Below, piece by piece: positions 1 through 9,581 of a stretch of 64,000 bases of DNA (its first letter is position 1; the number at the start of each line of letters is the position of its first letter). The translations under genes were made by a program, and so were the position numbers. The stretch lies in assembly GCA_902601455.1 (NCBI GenBank), contig CACKNC010000001.1, positions 344,240 to 408,239 of the forward strand, given 5' to 3'. The notes below the pieces were generated by a model. The model saw nothing but the letters and a program-made list of their open reading frames with translations. It did not search any database and had not been told where the DNA came from. Origin of the DNA: an uncultured Alphaproteobacteria bacterium. Lineage in GTDB: Bacteria > Pseudomonadota > Alphaproteobacteria > HIMB59 > GCA-002718135.

Positions 1-826
1 TTATAAAGAAATTTCTGTTTCATTAAATGGACTTAATGAAATCTTAGATAATAAATCTGAATTTTCAAAAGTACTTTTTAATGCTAAAAATCCTATTATC
101 ATCGTCGGCACATCAGCGATTAATACAAGCGAGGGATCTTCAGTATTAAAAACATGCGCAGAAATTGCAAGAAAATTACCAAATTATTCTGAATCATTTA
201 ATCCTTTAAATATATTAAACCAAGACATATCTAGAGTAGGATCATTAGAGCTTGGTTTTGTTAATAAGGTTTTTGATGGTAATTTTGAAAAAAAACTCAA
301 AGAAGAAATAGGCTTAAATAAACCTGTTGTATTTTTATTAGGTTTGGATGAATTAAACCCAAAATCATTAGAGGGATCTTTTGTTGTATATTTAGGTCAC
401 CATGGTGATGTGAACGCACAACATGCTGATATTATTCTTCCTTCTCCAGCTTATACAGAAAAATCTTCCACCTTTATGAATATTGAGGGCAGAACAATTC
501 AGACATCACGTTGTCACAATCCACTTGGGGATGCTAAAGAAGAGTGGAAAATATTCAGAGTATTAAGTGATCTTCTTGATTGTGGTATTCAATTCAATAA
601 TCTTAATGATGTAAGAAAGACTTTAATTAATGAAAATAAAAACTTTCTTGCAATACTAGAGGCTAACAGTTCTTCAAATTTATCCTTTTCATCTAAAGAA
701 GATATAAAAGATCAAAGTTTATCCTATAACATTAGCAATTTTTATATGAATGACTCAATATCTCGAGCATCTGAAACTATGGCTAATTGTACGAATGAAA
801 TACTGAATAAAGCAAAAGCTTCATGA
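1..826 (+). CDS. nuoG: NADH-quinone oxidoreductase subunit G, C-terminal part (partial)
   Basis: The 5' end lies outside the window; the reading frame is open from base 2 to the TGA at 824-826. NuoG is the large iron-sulfur subunit of the complex I peripheral arm. Only the C-terminal molybdopterin-oxidoreductase-like part is present. Visible support is the segment around bases 397-470 ([20 protein letters not shown]), typical of NuoG, followed by [13 protein letters not shown]. Identity is reinforced by nuoH following with a 4-base ATGA overlap. The last 80 or so residues are poorly conserved and Ser/Asn rich. The iron-sulfur ligands are in the missing part and cannot be judged. Confidence 0.93.
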   Translation, partial: YKEISVSLNGLNEILDNKSEFSKVLFNAKNPIIIVGTSAINTSEGSSVLKTCAEIARKLPNYSESFNPLNILNQDISRVGSLELGFVNKVFDGNFEKKLKEEIGLNKPVVFLLGLDELNPKSLEGSFVVYLGHHGDVNAQHADIILPSPAYTEKSSTFMNIEGRTIQTSRCHNPLGDAKEEWKIFRVLSDLLDCGIQFNNLNDVRKTLINENKNFLAILEANSSSNLSFSSKEDIKDQSLSYNISNFYMNDSISRASETMANCTNEILNKAKAS

Positions 827-1845
827 ATAGTTTTTCGCTATTAAATGATTTAATATTTCCAGGAGCTATTATAATTGCTCAAATATTAGCAGTTTTAATG
901 CCTGTATTAATTTCTGTAGCTTTTTTAGTTTATGCAGAGAGAAAAGTATTAGCTCTTATACAACTTCGGAGAGGTCCAAACGTAGTAGGCCCTTTTGGTA
1001 TACTTCAAAGTTTTGCCGATGCTCTTAAATTGTTAACAAAAGAAAATATCGTACCTGCAAATTCAAATAAGGTAGTTTTTTTATTAGCACCTATAATTAC
1101 TATGGTTCTTAGTTTAGCAGGATGGGCAGTAATACCTTTTGCACCCAATTGGGTCATAGCAGATATAAATGTAGGTATAATGTATTTATTTGCTGTTTCA
1201 TCTTTAGGTGTTTACGGAATTATTATGGCGGGTTGGGCGAGTAATTCTCAATACCCTTTTTTAGGAGCTTTAAGATCAGCAGCGCAAATGGTTTCTTATG
1301 AGGTATCAATAGGTTTCGTTATTATCACTGTATTATTATGTGTTGGCTCATTAAATTTATCTAAAATAGTTGAGGCGCAAGAGACTGTTTGGTTTGCAAT
1401 TCCTCTTCTTCCAATGTTTGTAGTTTTTTTTATTTCAGCTTTAGCTGAAACTAACAGACTTCCATTTGATTTACCGGAAGACGAGTCAACTTTAGTTGCT
1501 GGATTTTTCACTGAATACTCATCTGCCTCATTTGTTTTATTTTTCCTAGGAGAATATGCAAGTATGATATTGATGAGCTCTATGACAGTTATATTGTTTA
1601 TGGGAGGTTGGTTGCCACCATTTGACATATTTCCTCTAAATGAAATTCCAGGAGTAATCTGGTTTACTTTAAAGGTTATATTTATTTTATTTTTGTTTAT
1701 ATGGGTCCGTGGAACTTTTCCAAGATACAGATATGATCAATTAATGAGACTTGGATGGAAAATTTTCTTACCTCTTTCACTATTGTGGGTGGTTTTAACG
1801 GCTGGGTTTTTAATGATCTTTGATATGGTTCCTAATTCTTTATGA
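823..1845 (+). CDS. nuoH: NADH-quinone oxidoreductase subunit H
   Basis: Membrane subunit of complex I at the junction with the peripheral arm, forming part of the quinone chamber. The 340-residue length is normal and the protein has about eight hydrophobic segments. Family motifs are visible: [20 protein letters not shown] near residues 38-57 and the [14 protein letters not shown] loop near residues 206-220. It starts by an ATGA overlap with nuoG and its last bases overlap nuoI by 4, so it is translationally coupled on both sides within one nuo operon. Confidence 0.97.
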   Translation: MNSFSLLNDLIFPGAIIIAQILAVLMPVLISVAFLVYAERKVLALIQLRRGPNVVGPFGILQSFADALKLLTKENIVPANSNKVVFLLAPIITMVLSLAGWAVIPFAPNWVIADINVGIMYLFAVSSLGVYGIIMAGWASNSQYPFLGALRSAAQMVSYEVSIGFVIITVLLCVGSLNLSKIVEAQETVWFAIPLLPMFVVFFISALAETNRLPFDLPEDESTLVAGFFTEYSSASFVLFFLGEYASMILMSSMTVILFMGGWLPPFDIFPLNEIPGVIWFTLKVIFILFLFIWVRGTFPRYRYDQLMRLGWKIFLPLSLLWVVLTAGFLMIFDMVPNSL

Positions 1846-2321
1846 TAAAATATATTAAATCTTTTACTTTATTTGAACTTTTACAAGGTATGTTTTTAAC
1901 ATTAAAGTATATGTTCAAGGCTAAAGTAACTATTAACTATCCTCACGAAAAAGGACCTTTGAGTCCACGATTTAGAGGTGAACATGCTCTTAGAAGATAT
2001 CCAAGCGGGGAAGAGAGATGTATTGCTTGTAAATTATGTGAAGCAGTGTGTCCTGCGCAAGCTATTACTATTGAGGCAGAGCCACGAGATGATGGTAGTA
2101 GGAGAACTACTAGGTACGACATTGATATGAGTAAATGTATTTATTGTGGGTTATGTCAAGAGTCATGTCCTGTTGATGCAATTGTTGAAGGTCCAAATTT
2201 TGAGTTTGCAACAGAGACAAGAGAAGAGCTTATGTATACTAAAGAAAAACTATTGGAAAACGGGGAACGCTGGGAGCAAGAAATTGCTCAGAATATTTAC
2301 TTAGATAGAAAATATCGTTAA
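1842..2321 (+). CDS. nuoI: NADH-quinone oxidoreductase subunit I (2x[4Fe-4S] ferredoxin subunit)
   Basis: 159 residues, the usual length. It carries two [4Fe-4S] clusters (N6a and N6b) that pass electrons towards N2 and quinone. Two CxxCxxCxxxCP motifs are intact: C60-C63-C66-C70 and C99-C102-C105-C109. The N-terminal amphipathic/hydrophobic stretch (residues 1-30) fits attachment to the membrane arm. It overlaps nuoH by 4 bases and shares one base with nuoJ (TAATG). Confidence 0.97.
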   Translation: MIKYIKSFTLFELLQGMFLTLKYMFKAKVTINYPHEKGPLSPRFRGEHALRRYPSGEERCIACKLCEAVCPAQAITIEAEPRDDGSRRTTRYDIDMSKCIYCGLCQESCPVDAIVEGPNFEFATETREELMYTKEKLLENGERWEQEIAQNIYLDRKYR

Positions 2322-2932
2322 TGTACCTTTACTCGATAACATTTTATGTTTTTTCTCTTGTGGCAGTTCTATCGGCATTAATGGTTATTAGTGCAAGAAA
2401 TCCCGTTCATTCAGTTTTATTTTTAATTTTAAGTTTTGTTAATGCATCTGGTTTATTTGTTTTGTTAGGAGCAGAATTTTTAGCAATGATTTTAGTAGTG
2501 GTCTATGTTGGGGCAGTTGCAGTACTTTTTTTATTTGTTGTAATGATGTTGGATATAAATTTTGTAAAATTAAGAGAGGGCTTTCTCCAGTATTTACCTT
2601 TCGGTGCTTTATTAGGAATAGTGCTTATTATTGAATTGGGTATTTTATTTCTTACTAGATCTTTTTCTGAAAATTCACTTTCTAAATTCGTCGAGTCGCC
2701 CGTAATGAATGATGTGGAAAATACTAAATTAATTGGTCAAGTTTTATATACTGACTATTTTTATTTGTTTCAGATTAGCGGTTTAATCCTTTTAGTAGCC
2801 ATGGTTGGCTCAATAACTTTAACATTGAGAGATAGAGGTCAAGTTAAGAGGCAAAATATATCTCAACAAAATTATACAAACGCCAATGACTCTATAGAGA
2901 AGAAAAAGGTAAAATTAGGAGAGGGAATTTAA
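2321..2932 (+). CDS. nuoJ: NADH-quinone oxidoreductase subunit J
   Basis: 203-residue membrane subunit of complex I with about five hydrophobic helices. The conserved core [15 protein letters not shown] (near residues 25-40) and the [18 protein letters not shown] stretch (residues 60-77, containing the pi-bulge helix of the family) are clear. The hydrophilic C-terminal tail (about residues 170-203, Lys/Asn rich) is variable in the family. The gene lies between nuoI and nuoK with one-base overlaps. Confidence 0.96.
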   Translation: MYLYSITFYVFSLVAVLSALMVISARNPVHSVLFLILSFVNASGLFVLLGAEFLAMILVVVYVGAVAVLFLFVVMMLDINFVKLREGFLQYLPFGALLGIVLIIELGILFLTRSFSENSLSKFVESPVMNDVENTKLIGQVLYTDYFYLFQISGLILLVAMVGSITLTLRDRGQVKRQNISQQNYTNANDSIEKKKVKLGEGI

Positions 2933-3237
2933 TGATTTATCTTGAGCATTATTTGTTTCTTGCTGCAATCATTTTTACAATTGGTGTGCTCGGTATTTTT
3001 CTTAACAAAAAAAATGTTATTATTATTTTAATGTCAATTGAGTTAATACTTTTGTCAGTAAATATTAATTTAATATCTTTTTCTGTATTTCTAAATGACA
3101 TTTCAGGACAAATATTTGCAATGTTAACATTAACCGTAGCAGCAGCAGAAGCAGCAATTGGTTTAGCCATTTTAGTAGTTTTTTATAGAAATTTAGGATC
3201 TATTGAGGTTAGTAAAATTAATAAATTAAAAGGATAA
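2932..3237 (+). CDS. nuoK: NADH-quinone oxidoreductase subunit K
   Basis: 101 residues and three transmembrane helices, typical of NuoK. The two buried glutamates of the proton path are present: E37 in the [10 protein letters not shown] motif and E73 in the [11 protein letters not shown] motif. It shares one base with nuoJ and is followed after 10 bases by nuoL, one of the few real gaps in this operon. Confidence 0.97.
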   Translation: MIYLEHYLFLAAIIFTIGVLGIFLNKKNVIIILMSIELILLSVNINLISFSVFLNDISGQIFAMLTLTVAAAEAAIGLAILVVFYRNLGSIEVSKINKLKG

Positions 3238-3247
3238 ATTAATCTTT

Positions 3248-5155
3248 ATGGCTCATTTTGTTATTTTTCTTCCTCTTCTTAGTTTTTTGTTTTGTTTCTT
3301 TTTTGGAAAAAATTTTAATTTCAAAATTTCTCAAATATTAACAACTTCTTTTTTATTTATATCAGCCATATTATCTTGGATTTTATTTTTTTCTTTTTTA
3401 GGTGAAAAAGATACTGAAGTTATTCATATTATTAATTGGTTTACTTCAGGAAACTTTGTAGTTGACTGGTCAATAAGGTTAGATGCCCTAACCACAACGA
3501 TGTTTATAGTTGTCTGTAGTGTATCTGCTTGTGTTCATCTTTACTCAGTTGGTTATATGAATGAAGATCCTTCAAAAGTAAGATTTATGGGTTACTTAAG
3601 TTTATTTACTTTCTTTATGCTGATGCTTGTTTCCAGCAACAATTTATTACAAATGTTTTTTGGATGGGAGGGGGTTGGGTTAGCCTCATATCTCTTGATA
3701 GGATTTTGGTATCATAAACCCTCAGCTAATAATGCTGCTATAAAAGCTTTTCTTGTAAATAGAGTTGGTGATTTTGGTTATGCCCTTGGGATTGCAGGAG
3801 TTTTTTTTATTTTTGGCTCAATAGAATTTGATGTAATATTTAATAATGCTGAAAATTTTAAAGATCATAGTATTCCATTTTTAGGTTTAAGTTTAAGCAC
3901 AATAGATCTTTTATGTTTTTTATTATTTATTGGCGCTATGGGAAAGTCAGCTCAATTAGGTTTACATACCTGGCTTCCAGATGCTATGGAGGGGCCAACA
4001 CCAGTATCTGCTCTCATCCATGCGGCTACGATGGTGACTGCTGGAGTTTTCTTAGTAGCAAGAATGAGTCCTTTATTTGAATACGCAACAGTTACAAATT
4101 TATTTATTACTTTTATTGGGGCCGCAACTGCCATTTTTGCAGCAACTATTGCTCTTACACAAAATGATATAAAAAGAGTGATTGCTTATTCAACATGCAG
4201 CCAACTTGGTTATATGTTTTTTGCTGCAGGATTAGGAGCTTACAATGCTTCTATTTTTCATTTAATGACGCATGGTTTTTTTAAAGCTTTATTATTTTTA
4301 TCTGCTGGCTCTGTAATACATGCAATGCATCACGAACAAGATATGCGTAAAATGGGCGGGTTATTTAAAAAAATTCCTTTTACAGGCACTATGATGTGGA
4401 TTGGTTCTTTGGCAATAATAGGTTTCCCATATTTTTCCGGTTATTATTCAAAGGAAAGTATTTTAGAAAATGCATACTATTCTGATTCTTCAATGGCTAC
4501 TTTTGCATATACAATAGGAATTTTGACAGCTCTATTAACAGCTTTTTATTCATGGAGATTACTCTTTATGACCTTTCATGGAGATACAAGGTCTGACAAG
4601 AAAACTTTTGATCACGCGCATGAATCTCCACTTGTAATGACATTGCCATTAGCATTATTAGCTTTTGGTTCTATTTTTATGGGAATGTTTTTTGCTGATT
4701 ATTATATTGGTAAAATACAATACGTTTTTTGGGGAGATTCACTTATTCTTCATGAAGGTAAACATTACTATTTACCTTTTATCCAAACACTCATTGTAAA
4801 AAGCTCAGTAGCTATCGGTGTAATGCTGGCCGCACTAATTTATTTTTATAAAAATAACTTACCAAAAAATTTAGCTCATAATTTAGACCCTCTTTATTCT
4901 ATTTCTCTTAATAAATGGTATGTTGATGAACTTTATAATTCAATTTTTATTAAACCTTATTTTTTGCTCGCAAACTTATTTTGGAAAAGAGGAGATGAAA
5001 AAATTATTGATAAATATGGGCCTAATGGAATTTCTAAAATAGTTGGTCTAACTTCAGGTTACTTAAGTCGTTTTCAATCTGGATATTTATATCATTATGC
5101 ATTTGCCATGTTAGGTGGTTTAGTAATAATTTTAACTTGGTTTATTTATTATTAA
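3248..5155 (+). CDS. nuoL: NADH-quinone oxidoreductase subunit L
   Basis: 635-residue antiporter-like proton-pumping subunit at the distal end of the complex I membrane arm. Typical sequences are present: FGWEGVGLASYLLIGFWY near residue 140 (with the key glutamate), MGKSAQLGLHTWLPDAMEGP near residue 230, and the discontinuous helix region. The last helices and the hydrophilic segment around residues 540-600 correspond to the long lateral helix and C-terminal anchor. Spacing to nuoM is zero bases (TAA then ATG). Confidence 0.97.
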   Translation: MAHFVIFLPLLSFLFCFFFGKNFNFKISQILTTSFLFISAILSWILFFSFLGEKDTEVIHIINWFTSGNFVVDWSIRLDALTTTMFIVVCSVSACVHLYSVGYMNEDPSKVRFMGYLSLFTFFMLMLVSSNNLLQMFFGWEGVGLASYLLIGFWYHKPSANNAAIKAFLVNRVGDFGYALGIAGVFFIFGSIEFDVIFNNAENFKDHSIPFLGLSLSTIDLLCFLLFIGAMGKSAQLGLHTWLPDAMEGPTPVSALIHAATMVTAGVFLVARMSPLFEYATVTNLFITFIGAATAIFAATIALTQNDIKRVIAYSTCSQLGYMFFAAGLGAYNASIFHLMTHGFFKALLFLSAGSVIHAMHHEQDMRKMGGLFKKIPFTGTMMWIGSLAIIGFPYFSGYYSKESILENAYYSDSSMATFAYTIGILTALLTAFYSWRLLFMTFHGDTRSDKKTFDHAHESPLVMTLPLALLAFGSIFMGMFFADYYIGKIQYVFWGDSLILHEGKHYYLPFIQTLIVKSSVAIGVMLAALIYFYKNNLPKNLAHNLDPLYSISLNKWYVDELYNSIFIKPYFLLANLFWKRGDEKIIDKYGPNGISKIVGLTSGYLSRFQSGYLYHYAFAMLGGLVIILTWFIYY

Positions 5156-6640
5156 ATGACTGATATCCCTCTACTATCGTTAACAATATTTCTCCCTCTT
5201 TTAGGTGCCTTTGTAATTCTTTTAATTAAAGAAGATGAAAACTCTCTTAATAATATTAAATATGTAGCCTTGTGGACTTCAGTTGGTGTTTTTCTTATAA
5301 GTTTATTGATTTGGCTTCAATTTGATAACACTAAACCAGGCTATCAATTTGAAGAAAAATTTAGATGGTTCAGTGATTTTAATTTTTATTATCATATAGG
5401 AATTGATGGAATATCCCTTTTTATGGTTATCTTAAGCACATTTTTAACTCCTCTTTGCATTCTAGCAAGTTGGGAAAGCATCAAAAAAAGAGTTAAGGAA
5501 TACATGTTAGCTTTTCTATTTTTAGAGACGGTAATGATAGGGATGTTTGCATCTATAGATATTCTACTTTTTTATATTTTTTTTGAAGCAGTTTTGATAC
5601 CAATGTATTTAATAATTGGTATTTGGGGCGGTGATAGAAGAATTTACGCATCCTTTAAATTCTTTTTATACACCTTATTGGGCTCTGTACTTATGCTGAT
5701 AGCTATTGTTGTAATTTATCAGCTAACGAACTCTATGAGTATAGAAGAACTACAGGGAAATTATTTTACTACAAATGTTCAGTTATACCTTTGGTTGGCT
5801 TTCTTTGCATCTTTTGCAGTAAAAATACCTATGTGGCCTTTTCACACTTGGTTGCCAGATGCACACGTGGAGGCACCAACTGCTGGATCAGTAATTTTAG
5901 CTGGTGTACTTTTAAAAATGGGAGGTTATGGATTTATAAGATTTTCACTTGGTATGCTTCCCGAAGCATCAGAATATTTTGCTCCAATGGTAATGACACT
6001 GAGTATAATTGCTATCATATATACTTCATTAGTTGCGCTAGCTCAAACTGATATTAAAAAACTAATCGCTTATTCTTCTGTGGCTCATATGGGTTTAGTA
6101 ACAATTGGAATTTTTGTCGTAAACTCTCAAGGTCTTGAGGGGGCAATGGTTCAAATGATTAGTCATGGAGTAGTATCTGGAGCTCTATTTCTTTGTGTAG
6201 GTGTGATCTATGATAGAATGCATACAAGAGATATTAATTTTTATGGTGGTTTAGTTAATAGAATGCCAATTTATGCAACAGTATTCATGATATTTATGCT
6301 TGGATCTGTTGGCTTGCCTGGTACAAGTGGTTTTGTTGGAGAATTTTTAGTTATAGTTGGCGCTTTTAAATATTCGAGTATTGTAGTAATTGGAGCTGCA
6401 TCAGGAATTGTTTTATCAGCAGTTTATATGCTTTATTTATACAAAAGAATTATATTTGGCGTGATTGAGAATGAAAAATTGAAGGAAATTTCAGATTTAA
6501 ATCTCAGAGAAAAATCTATATTGATACCATTAGCAATAGCAGTAATTGTTATAGGTATTTTTCCAAACATTTTTATTGACCCGATGAGATTACCTATAGA
6601 ATTAATTATATCGAACTATGAGATTGCTAATGGAAAATAA
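5156..6640 (+). CDS. nuoM: NADH-quinone oxidoreductase subunit M
   Basis: 494-residue antiporter-like proton-pumping subunit of complex I. Motifs seen: FFEAVLIPMYLIIGIWGG near residues 142-160, AVKIPMWPFHTWLPDAHVEA near residues 220-240, and the AQTDIKKLIAYSSVAHMG stretch. It follows nuoL directly and its end overlaps the start of nuoN. Length and motif order are ordinary for an alphaproteobacterial NuoM. Confidence 0.97.
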   Translation: MTDIPLLSLTIFLPLLGAFVILLIKEDENSLNNIKYVALWTSVGVFLISLLIWLQFDNTKPGYQFEEKFRWFSDFNFYYHIGIDGISLFMVILSTFLTPLCILASWESIKKRVKEYMLAFLFLETVMIGMFASIDILLFYIFFEAVLIPMYLIIGIWGGDRRIYASFKFFLYTLLGSVLMLIAIVVIYQLTNSMSIEELQGNYFTTNVQLYLWLAFFASFAVKIPMWPFHTWLPDAHVEAPTAGSVILAGVLLKMGGYGFIRFSLGMLPEASEYFAPMVMTLSIIAIIYTSLVALAQTDIKKLIAYSSVAHMGLVTIGIFVVNSQGLEGAMVQMISHGVVSGALFLCVGVIYDRMHTRDINFYGGLVNRMPIYATVFMIFMLGSVGLPGTSGFVGEFLVIVGAFKYSSIVVIGAASGIVLSAVYMLYLYKRIIFGVIENEKLKEISDLNLREKSILIPLAIAVIVIGIFPNIFIDPMRLPIELIISNYEIANGK

Positions 6641-8069
6641 TCTAATTAATATTTTTTTTGTTCCTGAGGTTAGTCTTGCAATACTTGCTATTGCTTGTTT
6701 GATGTATGGATTATTTTCTAAAAATAATTCTTTTGATAAAGCCACAAATTTTGCTACATTATCATTATTTTTTTTAAGTTTCTTAGTTTACTTTGACTTC
6801 ACTACAAATTTTGCTTTATTTGAAAATTTCTTTTCAAACACTACTTTTACAAAGTTTTTTAAAATACTAACTTTATTAGGAGCAGCGGCTTCTTTAATTA
6901 TTTCTAAAAATTATTTTATAGATACTAAAATTAATAGATTTGAAATACCAACTTTACTTCTTTTTTCTACTTTGGGCATGATGTTAATGATCAGTTCAAA
7001 GAACTTAATGATGATGTATTTAGCCATAGAGCTTCAGAGTTTATCCCTTTATGTAGTTGCATCAATAAAAAGAAACTCTCTAGAATCTGCTGAGTCAGGC
7101 GTTAAATATTTTATTCTTGGGGCATTATCTTCAGGAATATTACTTTATGGATTTTCTTTGGTTTATGGTTTTACTGGACAAACTAATTTTGATGGAATTT
7201 ATACTTCTTTATCTCATTTAGATAAACTACCTATTGGTTTAGTATTCGGTTTAGTTTTTATTCTTGTTGGACTTGCCTTTAAAGTATCTGCTGTACCTTT
7301 TCATATGTGGACACCGGATGTATATGAGGGAGCCCCAACTTCTATAACGGCTTTCTTTGCCATTGTTCCAAAATTAGCAGCAATTGCATTAATTTTTAGA
7401 TTTTGTTTGGAGCCTTTTAATAATTTTTATTTTGAATGGACACAGGTAATTTTCTTTTTATCTCTTGCTTCGATGTTTTTAGGAGCAGTAGCAGCAATAG
7501 CTCAAAAAAGTATAAAACGTCTTCTTGCTTACAGCTCGATAGGTCATGTTGGATATGTTTTAATTGCTTTAGTTGCTGCAAGTGATCAAGGAGTTAGAAG
7601 CGCTTCAATATATATGTTTATTTACATTATTATGAATATATCAGTTTTTGCTATCTTATTATCATTAAAAAAATCAGATAAATATGTAGAGAAAATAGAT
7701 GAATTAAGTGGCTTAAGTAAAACAAATCCTGTTGTTAGTGTTTCATTAGCAATTATAATGTTATCAATGGCAGGTATACCTCCTTTTATTGGGTTTTTTG
7801 GAAAATTTTATGTTTTTATTGCAGCAATAGAAAGTCAACAATATATTTTGGCTGTATTAGGAGTGTTAGCTAGTGTTATCTCAGCTTTTTATTATTTAAG
7901 AATTATTAAAGGTATGTATTTTGATGAAGTCATTGAGGGAGAAAGCTTTGATTTCACTATAAATAATCAGGCTAAAGTAATTTTATTAATTTTACTATTT
8001 ATCATAACTTTTTTTATTTTTTATCCATCTTTGCTTGTTGATATTGTTTCAGGTATATCGCTAATTTAG
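6630..8069 (+). CDS. nuoN: NADH-quinone oxidoreductase subunit N
   Basis: Third antiporter-like subunit, about 479 residues and very hydrophobic. Motifs: MMMYLAIELQSLSLYVV (functional Glu), AFKVSAVPFHMWTPDVYEGA, and KRLLAYSSIGHVGY. I choose the ATG at 6630, giving MENNLINIFFVPE, rather than the in-frame ATG at 6618, because it shortens the overlap with nuoM and fits family N-termini; the upstream ATG remains possible. The stop TAG at 8067-8069 shares its G with the GTG start of birA, so the complex I operon runs straight into biotin ligase, as in many Alphaproteobacteria. Confidence 0.95.
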   Translation: MENNLINIFFVPEVSLAILAIACLMYGLFSKNNSFDKATNFATLSLFFLSFLVYFDFTTNFALFENFFSNTTFTKFFKILTLLGAAASLIISKNYFIDTKINRFEIPTLLLFSTLGMMLMISSKNLMMMYLAIELQSLSLYVVASIKRNSLESAESGVKYFILGALSSGILLYGFSLVYGFTGQTNFDGIYTSLSHLDKLPIGLVFGLVFILVGLAFKVSAVPFHMWTPDVYEGAPTSITAFFAIVPKLAAIALIFRFCLEPFNNFYFEWTQVIFFLSLASMFLGAVAAIAQKSIKRLLAYSSIGHVGYVLIALVAASDQGVRSASIYMFIYIIMNISVFAILLSLKKSDKYVEKIDELSGLSKTNPVVSVSLAIIMLSMAGIPPFIGFFGKFYVFIAAIESQQYILAVLGVLASVISAFYYLRIIKGMYFDEVIEGESFDFTINNQAKVILLILLFIITFFIFYPSLLVDIVSGISLI

Positions 8070-8821
8070 TGGAATTAATTAATAAAATAAAAAACATATT
8101 ATCTCCTAATAACTTTAATTTCATTCATGAGGAGTCTGTTGAATCTACAATGATATCAATTAAAAATTTTATTGGTAGTCAAAATGTTTGTATGATTGCT
8201 GATGAACAAACATCAGGTATAGGAAGGCGAGGGAATGAATGGATAAGCCCTAAAGGAAATATCTATATATCTTTTTTAATTAAGTATGATTTATTAATTG
8301 AAAATCATTTTCTTTTTAGTGCATTAACAGCAAACTCTATTATTAAATTTTTAAATAATCATATTGATGAAAATATAAATATAAAATGGCCTAATGATAT
8401 CATTATTAATAATAAAAAAATAGCTGGTATAATGACTGAGATAGTTGATCATAATAATACTCAATACATTATTATAGGAGCTGGTATAAATATTCTAACA
8501 GCTCCTAAAATTATAGATTATCAAACTTGCAGTTTAAAAAATTATAAAGATAATCTAAACTATGAGAATCTATTGATTAATTTTATTGAGTCATATTGCA
8601 ATGAATTTAAAATGATAAGTAATAAAAATTATGATCAAATATTAAATTTTTTTAAAAATAAAATGAGTCATTTTGGATCTAAAATTAATATTCTTTTACC
8701 TAATGGAGATATTAAAGAAGGTTTATTAAAAAATTTAAATTTAGATGGCTCTCTTTTGGTAGAGTTTGCTGGGATAGAAGAGAGTATTTTTTCAGGTAGG
8801 ATTATTAATGATTTTAATTGA
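8069..8821 (+). CDS. birA: Biotin-[acetyl-CoA-carboxylase] ligase (monofunctional)
   Basis: Attaches biotin to the carrier protein of acetyl-CoA carboxylase via biotinyl-AMP. The nucleotide-binding motif GIGRRGNEW (about residues 50-58, the GxGRxGxxW element) and the IKWPNDIIINNKKIAGI core with its catalytic lysine are visible. The 250-residue protein begins directly with the catalytic domain. There is no N-terminal winged helix, so it should not act as a repressor in the manner of E. coli BirA. The start is GTG, overlapping the nuoN stop by one base. Its 3' end overlaps coaX by 14 bases. Confidence 0.92.
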   Translation: MELINKIKNILSPNNFNFIHEESVESTMISIKNFIGSQNVCMIADEQTSGIGRRGNEWISPKGNIYISFLIKYDLLIENHFLFSALTANSIIKFLNNHIDENINIKWPNDIIINNKKIAGIMTEIVDHNNTQYIIIGAGINILTAPKIIDYQTCSLKNYKDNLNYENLLINFIESYCNEFKMISNKNYDQILNFFKNKMSHFGSKINILLPNGDIKEGLLKNLNLDGSLLVEFAGIEESIFSGRIINDFN

Positions 8822-9581
8822 TATTGGTAATACTAATATAGTTTTTGCAGTAAGTAATAATAATAAAATAAAAAAAATAAGCAGAATTGATACAAATAAA
8901 GAAACTAATATATTTATTAAAAATGTTAATAAAATTATTAAAAATTTTTTAGATAAAAATTTTTTAAAAAATTCAAAAAAATTTGCAGTAATTTCATCAG
9001 TAGTACCAAGCATTAATACTCATATAATCAAAATATTAAAGACATATAAAATAACATTCTGTGTTCTTAAACCTAAAGATGTGCTGTCATATTTAAAGAT
9101 TGATTATAATCTAAATGAAATTGGTGCAGATAGAATAGCAAATTCAGTTGCGGTAATTAATAGTAAAATTCAAAATAGTATCGTCATAGATTTTGGAACT
9201 GCAACTACTTTTGAGGTTCTCAAAAATGGTAGATTTTTAGGTGGATTGATATTTCCTGGTATTGAATTATCTAAAAAGAGTTTAATAAAAAAAACTTCTC
9301 TTTTAAAAAATGCTCAAATTACCAAAACTCATAAGGTTGTTGCTAAAACTACTAAAGATTCAATTCAATCTGGTTTTTATTGGGGTTATATTTCAGTAAT
9401 TAATGGCATAATTAAAAAAATTATTAATGAAAAAAAATTCAAACCTAAAATCATTCTTACCGGAGGGCTGGCAAAAATATTTAAAAATGATATTAAGCCA
9501 AAACCTATTGTTAATTTAAATTTAACCCTAGAAGGTCTTCAAGTTATTGGATCACTTTATTATGCTAAAAACAAATACTAA
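8808..9581 (+). CDS. coaX: Type III pantothenate kinase
   Basis: First step of coenzyme A synthesis: ATP-dependent phosphorylation of pantothenate by the ASKHA-fold type III enzyme. The protein has the N-terminal phosphate motif MILIDIGNTN, the NEIGADRIAN motif (family GxDR) and IDFGTATTFEV near residue 125. The 257-residue length is normal. The start ATG at 8808 lies inside birA, after an AGG-rich stretch (CAGGTAGG). The birA-coaX-rnj order is conserved in Alphaproteobacteria. Confidence 0.93.
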   Translation: MILIDIGNTNIVFAVSNNNKIKKISRIDTNKETNIFIKNVNKIIKNFLDKNFLKNSKKFAVISSVVPSINTHIIKILKTYKITFCVLKPKDVLSYLKIDYNLNEIGADRIANSVAVINSKIQNSIVIDFGTATTFEVLKNGRFLGGLIFPGIELSKKSLIKKTSLLKNAQITKTHKVVAKTTKDSIQSGFYWGYISVINGIIKKIINEKKFKPKIILTGGLAKIFKNDIKPKPIVNLNLTLEGLQVIGSLYYAKNKY